A stretch of 34,869 nt of DNA from Bacteroidia bacterium (GTDB lineage Bacteria > Bacteroidota > Bacteroidia > NS11-12g > UBA9320), in the NCBI GenBank assembly GCA_017640445.1, contig JAEPQQ010000038.1:1-34869 (forward strand), given 5' to 3'. Under the pieces are notes generated by a model that ran no database searches, was not told the origin of the DNA, and worked only from the letters and a program-made list of their open reading frames with translations. This document shows, in pieces, positions 31,422 through 34,869 of the stretch. How positions within the stretch are numbered: position 1 is the first letter of the stretch; each line of letters begins with the position of its first letter. A program made the position numbers and the translations under genes.

Positions 31422-31443
31422 TCCGGTGCACGCACCGGACTTT
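31412..31443 (-). terminator. hairpin terminator of the tRNA-Arg gene
   Basis: GTCCGGTGC (31421-31429) is complementary to GCACCGGAC (31432-31440) and flanked by AA/TT, with a small loop. On the minus strand it is followed by seven T residues (31420-31414). It begins about 11 bases after the tRNA 3' end. Confidence 0.88.
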
Positions 31444-31453
31444 GCTTTCTTAG

Positions 31454-31527
31454 TGACCTGGCCAGGATTCAAACCTGTAACCTTCTGATCCGTAGTCAGA
31501 TGCTCTATTCAGTTGAGCTACCAAGCC
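31454..31527 (-). tRNA. tRNA-Arg (anticodon ACG)
   Basis: The minus strand folds as a 74-base cloverleaf. The acceptor is GGCTTGG with CCAGGTC (two G-T pairs) and discriminator A. The D stem is GCTC/GAGC, the anticodon stem TCTGA/TCAGA with loop CTACGGA giving anticodon ACG, and the T stem ACAGG/CCTGG (4 of 5 pairs; position 49-65 is A-G). CCA is not encoded. Two normally invariant bases differ: position 19 in the D loop is A and position 56 in the T loop is T, so the usual G19-C56 tertiary pair becomes A19-U56. An ACG anticodon normally has A34 deaminated to inosine to read CGN codons. It has a good promoter and terminator. Confidence 0.9.
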
Positions 31528-31542
31528 ATTAAATCAGGGCTG

Positions 31543-31571
31543 CAAAGGTAAGTTTCTTTCTTTAAATACAA
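31543..31571 (-). promoter_or_regulatory. promoter of the tRNA-Arg gene
   Basis: The minus strand has TTG at 31571-31569, an 18-base spacer and TACCTTTG at 31550-31543, an exact -7 box. It lies 16 bases upstream of the tRNA 5' end, as expected for a tRNA promoter in this phylum. Confidence 0.7.
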
Positions 31572-31638
31572 CATGAATTTTTGGGAATTTTAAATCGACT
31601 TGTAACAAATTGGTCTAAAATTCAATCAAGTTTCTGGA

Positions 31639-31674
31639 TTTGTACGATTAATACTCAAGTGGTATTTACTTTTG
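31639..31674 (+). promoter_or_regulatory. candidate promoter of the TonB receptor gene
   Basis: TTTG lies at 31639-31642 and TACTTTTG, an exact TAnnTTTG -7 box, at 31667-31674. The spacer is 24 bases, slightly long. The box is 16 bases upstream of the ATG at 31691, leaving a very short leader. It diverges from the tRNA promoter. Confidence 0.5.
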
Positions 31675-31690
31675 TCTTCTAACATATTCA

Positions 31691-34000
31691 ATGAAAAAAA
31701 CAATCCTCATTTGTGTTCTATGCCTATTTACACTGTCGGGCATGGCACAACAAAAGCGATACTTCTCCGGTTTTATCACATCCGGATTAAACGGGAAGGC
31801 AATTCCCAACGCCCGGGTTTCTGTTGTTAAAGACTCAACCTCGGCGTATACAAACGCCCTTGGTTTTTTCAACCTCGAAGTGAGCTCCGATACGGTATCT
31901 ATCTCCATTGAGCGAGCTGGTTATTACAAAGTAGATCAGTCGTTTCATCGCAACGACGGTGACCCGATCCGAATTGAAATTGAACCACTGGAAAACACCG
32001 AGTACAACGCCTTTGAGCCAGCATCGGTTACCGGTGCATTTATATACAACCCTCAACCCGGTTTTATTCAGGTTGACCCGGCAGATGCACGCAACCTGCC
32101 ATTTATTTTCTCGGAGCCCGACGTGGTAAAATCATTGCAAATTCATCCTGGTGTTGAGTTTGCCTCCGATGGTTTTTCCGACATGGTGGTGCGAGGCGGT
32201 GGTCTCGGACAAAACCTCTTACTCCTGGACGGTGCCCCAGTGTATAGCCTGGGACATTTCGCAGGGTTTATATCTAACTTTAATACCGATATGGTGGATA
32301 ACCTCACCATGTATAAAGGTGCGTTTCCTGCGCGTTTCGGTGGAAGATTGGCCAGTGTAACCGAGGTAACTTCAAACGTGGGTAACTCAAAGAACACAAC
32401 CGTCCACATTGCGGCCAGCCCAATTCTAGCCAATCTGAACATTGGCCTTCCAATCGACAAGAAAGGTTCTTCACTTGGTGTGAGCCTGAGAAGATCGTAC
32501 ATCGACCTGTTGCTGAACACCAATACGCTCGACATTGTGTACCGGGACTTTAATACCAAGTTAAACCTGGTTCTCGACGATAAAAACTCGTTGACGTTTA
32601 ACTTCTTTAGTTTGGCAGATCGAAACCGGGCGTCTTTTACCGATGAAGACTCCTTGGGTAATCCCACCATTCAAACAGACTTTGGAATTGGCATGCGCAA
32701 CCGCACAACCTCCGCACGTTACAGTCATGTGCATACAAAACGACTGACCGCTTCCTTAACGGGATATTACACTCATTTTAACAATACCATTCTTCTGGAA
32801 GAGACCAACTTTCAACCCGCCTCTGGTGGAGCTCCATTCAGCGATCTGGATGTCAAGTTTTCAGCAGGAGAGATTGGTCTGAACGGTGACTTTGAGTTTA
32901 GAAAAGACAAAAAGAGCCTGATCCGCTTCGGACTTCAGAACAAGGTGCATCAATACAACTCCGGTTCACTTATTCAAACTGAGTATGACGCGGATCGAAA
33001 TGTAACCGATCAGGATAAATTCGGCGATACTGTGCTTCGAAACGGTTTCGAAACCGCTTTGTACATTGAAGATGAGTATCAGTTCTCTGATAAACTAAAG
33101 GTGAACTTTGGGCTGCGCAACGTTTTGTATTCGTTCGATGGCTTTACCAGATTTTACCCTGAACCAAGACTACAAGGACGTTATTTGTTGAATCCAAATT
33201 CTTCCGTGAAGTTCTCGTATACTCGGGTAAATCAGTTTACGCACTTATACAACACCGATGGAGATGCAACCGACAACTTCATTATATGGTTACCGGCAAC
33301 GGAAAACCTGAAACCACAGGGAAGTCATCTCGTGAGTCTGGGATATGCCACCAAGTCGGCTGATAAATTACAGTTTTACAGTGAGGCGTATTTCAAATCA
33401 CTGTCTAACCAGCCAATTTTCTATTCGGCCGATTTGTTTGATCAAACCGACATAGAAGCTAACTCATTGGTGGGAACCGGGCAGGTGTTTGGTTGGGAAA
33501 ACAGCCTACGATATGTAGATGAACGATCGGTTATTTACGTAAGCGGAACCGTGTCGAGAGCAACCAGGCAATACGACCAACTGAATAGGGGAGACGCCTT
33601 TAGCTTCGACTATGACCGACGTTTTGTTGGAAAGGCTGGTTTTATAATGAGTTCAGGCAACTTTATTGCTTCGGTGAACGGAGTTTTGGCAACCGGAAAT
33701 CCGTTTACACTGCCAACGTCGAAATACAGAGCAATTGACGGTAGCATTGTACTGGCATACGACGAAATCAATAACTATCGCGCCGATGCGCACAAACGAA
33801 TTGACTTGAAAATTGAATGGTTCTTTTCTGACGGTGTTCAGAGTTTAGAACTGATGATCTACAACCTGCTTGGGAATAGAAACATCAGCTCCATATACAG
33901 TCAGAGAGACGATACTTCAACCAACAGCAGGTACATTGCGTATACCTCATCGAGCTTCGTGTTTTTACCATTTGTTACCTACCGTTTAAGAATCGAATAA
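31691..34000 (+). CDS. TonB-dependent outer-membrane receptor with carboxypeptidase-like domain
   Basis: This 769-residue protein has a signal peptide (MKKTILICVLCLFTLSGMAQ). A carboxypeptidase-regulatory-like beta domain follows at about 25-105 (FITSGLNGKAIPNARVSVVK, then TSAYTNALGFFNLEVSSDTV). The plug domain at about 125-230 has SEPDVVKSLQIHPGVEFASDGFSDMVVRGG, NLLLLDGAPVYSLGHF and AFPARFGGRLASVTEV. The rest is a beta-barrel of about 22 strands. It is smaller than SusC-type receptors and is followed by a DUF4249 lipoprotein, a pairing seen repeatedly in Bacteroidota. It should take up a ligand using TonB-transduced energy; the ligand is unknown. Its stop shares one base with the next ATG (TAATG). 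Confidence 0.93.
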   Translation: MKKTILICVLCLFTLSGMAQQKRYFSGFITSGLNGKAIPNARVSVVKDSTSAYTNALGFFNLEVSSDTVSISIERAGYYKVDQSFHRNDGDPIRIEIEPLENTEYNAFEPASVTGAFIYNPQPGFIQVDPADARNLPFIFSEPDVVKSLQIHPGVEFASDGFSDMVVRGGGLGQNLLLLDGAPVYSLGHFAGFISNFNTDMVDNLTMYKGAFPARFGGRLASVTEVTSNVGNSKNTTVHIAASPILANLNIGLPIDKKGSSLGVSLRRSYIDLLLNTNTLDIVYRDFNTKLNLVLDDKNSLTFNFFSLADRNRASFTDEDSLGNPTIQTDFGIGMRNRTTSARYSHVHTKRLTASLTGYYTHFNNTILLEETNFQPASGGAPFSDLDVKFSAGEIGLNGDFEFRKDKKSLIRFGLQNKVHQYNSGSLIQTEYDADRNVTDQDKFGDTVLRNGFETALYIEDEYQFSDKLKVNFGLRNVLYSFDGFTRFYPEPRLQGRYLLNPNSSVKFSYTRVNQFTHLYNTDGDATDNFIIWLPATENLKPQGSHLVSLGYATKSADKLQFYSEAYFKSLSNQPIFYSADLFDQTDIEANSLVGTGQVFGWENSLRYVDERSVIYVSGTVSRATRQYDQLNRGDAFSFDYDRRFVGKAGFIMSSGNFIASVNGVLATGNPFTLPTSKYRAIDGSIVLAYDEINNYRADAHKRIDLKIEWFFSDGVQSLELMIYNLLGNRNISSIYSQRDDTSTNSRYIAYTSSSFVFLPFVTYRLRIE

Positions 34001-34869
34001 TGAAGAAACAGAATTATATATTTCTAGCACTTATCGCCCTTTTTGGAGGGCTTTACGGTTGTGGTATCGACCGGCCAATCCCGCAAGGTGAGCTTCCAGG
34101 TTTCACCGACAAGATTGTTGTAAACGCCTCACTGGACAATATCAATCCGATGGAGATGAAGATCAGTCATGCCGCCGGAGCGTATACCAATGATTTACCG
34201 GAAGAATATACATCGGTAGCCATTTCACTGCGTAAGCAGGGGTCGTCTATTGAGATACCGTTTACATACAGCAATCTTACCAATAGTTTTGTGGCTTCCA
34301 ATCCTGCAGAACCAGGAGTTACTTACGAGCTTGAGGTAGTTGACACCGGAGGGAACCTGCAAACGGTTACATCTCGTTGTGTAATGCCGGAACAGGTATT
34401 GGATAAGGAAATCGGCTACATCGAAAACGGAGGCACCGACATGGATGGTCGCCCGTCGGACTTGCTCTCGGTAAAATGGATTGACGTAGCGGGTAACAAC
34501 TATTATATCGTTCATTTCTACTACTACAGTCCCACAGCCGATCTGTTTATTCCATTTGATTTTGAGTTGAATGACCCGACTTTATCGGCACCTGAGACGG
34601 TAAAACTGGTAGACGGTGGTTATTTGTTTAATGATGCTTTGTTTAACGGTAAGGAAAAGACCATAAGCGTTGTTCCTCCAGGAGGATTGGTGGCCAACAA
34701 TCCAGATGTACTATACCTCATTGAGCTTCGTTCGGTTACGGAAGATTACTACCGTTACCACACCACTCTGCAACAGTACAAGGATAACGACGATATTCAG
34801 CGTGCTGGGCCTTTTGGTAGCGCCATCATTGTACACAACAACATTAACAACGGATTGGGTGCCTTTATC
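34000..34869 (+). CDS. DUF4249 lipoprotein, 3' end beyond window
   Basis: The ATG at 34000 overlaps the receptor stop by one base, and 290 codons are open to the window edge. The N-terminus is a lipoprotein signal (YIFLALIALFGGLYGC), with C21 the lipidated residue. The rest is beta-rich with DKIVVNASLDN, TYELEVVDTGGN, LSVKWIDVAGNNYYIVHF and YYRYHTTLQQYKDN; the sequence reaches IVHNNINNGLGAF, the usual near-end motif of DUF4249 proteins, so only a few residues are probably missing. It is expected on the outer membrane, partnering the adjacent TonB-dependent receptor, probably in ligand capture. That role is inference from pairing. Confidence 0.9.
   Translation, partial: MKKQNYIFLALIALFGGLYGCGIDRPIPQGELPGFTDKIVVNASLDNINPMEMKISHAAGAYTNDLPEEYTSVAISLRKQGSSIEIPFTYSNLTNSFVASNPAEPGVTYELEVVDTGGNLQTVTSRCVMPEQVLDKEIGYIENGGTDMDGRPSDLLSVKWIDVAGNNYYIVHFYYYSPTADLFIPFDFELNDPTLSAPETVKLVDGGYLFNDALFNGKEKTISVVPPGGLVANNPDVLYLIELRSVTEDYYRYHTTLQQYKDNDDIQRAGPFGSAIIVHNNINNGLGAFI

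Noticed and set aside
31305..31532. 75-residue plus-strand frame over the tRNA region
   Set aside because: Its C-terminal half is the antisense of the tRNA-Arg gene and its first half covers terminator hairpins; such frames are a common annotation artefact.
1..34869. CRISPR arrays, insertion sequences, prophage genes and restriction-modification genes
   Set aside because: I looked for regularly spaced repeats, transposase or integrase motifs and methyltransferase motifs and found none; the only mobile-like hint is the repeat segment beside the tRNA gene.

Overview
The window looks like a chromosome segment from a member of the Bacteroidota, most likely a flavobacterium-like lineage. Three proteins end in type IX secretion (T9SS) type A sorting domains. 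A TonB-dependent receptor is followed directly by a DUF4249 lipoprotein. A sensor kinase carries a periplasmic beta-propeller. Several genes are preceded by the Bacteroidota -7 promoter box TAnnTTTG, and Shine-Dalgarno sequences are mostly absent. Assignments come from reading the sequence and from remembered family motifs; no database search was run.

Positions 1-8.5 kb hold envelope and secreted proteins. A very long exported coiled-coil protein (at least 1,363 residues, its C-terminus beyond the window edge) is translationally coupled to a 572-residue outer-membrane beta-barrel. Two T9SS cargo genes then meet tail to tail. Positions 8.6-13 kb hold small leftward genes: a conserved hypothetical, a DEDDh exonuclease, a nitroreductase, an exported protein resembling the soluble end of DUF2723 proteins, a TraB/GumN protein and a SUKH protein overlapping it by four bases. 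A strong hairpin terminator at about 13.1 kb separates them from the next block.

Positions 13.1-19.9 kb hold a secreted BNR-type propeller with a T9SS tail, a LuxR-type response regulator with its propeller-containing histidine kinase, a DUF1330 protein and a DinB-like protein. Positions 20.2-23.2 kb form a compact rightward operon: a TetR regulator, an ABC ATPase and two membrane permeases resembling fluoroquinolone-type exporters. The tetR promoter sits inside a nested palindrome, which suggests autoregulation.

Positions 23.2-30.9 kb are a patchwork of small accessory genes: a flavodoxin-fold reductase, a SUMF1-fold protein without catalytic cysteines, a SnoaL-like protein, a zinc-ribbon protein, an Imm7 immunity protein, an AraC regulator diverging from a membrane-anchored SRPBCC protein, a GNAT acetyltransferase, a DUF3592-like membrane protein, a dihydrofolate-reductase-fold protein and a second AraC regulator. 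Positions 30.9-31.7 kb are non-coding apart from the 3' remnant of a VOC-family gene; they hold repeats, three hairpin terminators and a tRNA-Arg(ACG) gene with an unusual A19-U56 combination. The window ends in the TonB receptor/DUF4249 pair.

The items most worth following up are the barrel plus giant coiled-coil pair, the promoter-embedded TetR palindrome, the tRNA-Arg tertiary-pair swap, the SUKH-TraB coupling and the free-standing DUF2723-like module. I did not find a clearly new multi-gene defence or mobile system; the barrel/coiled-coil pair is the nearest candidate for an undescribed structure.
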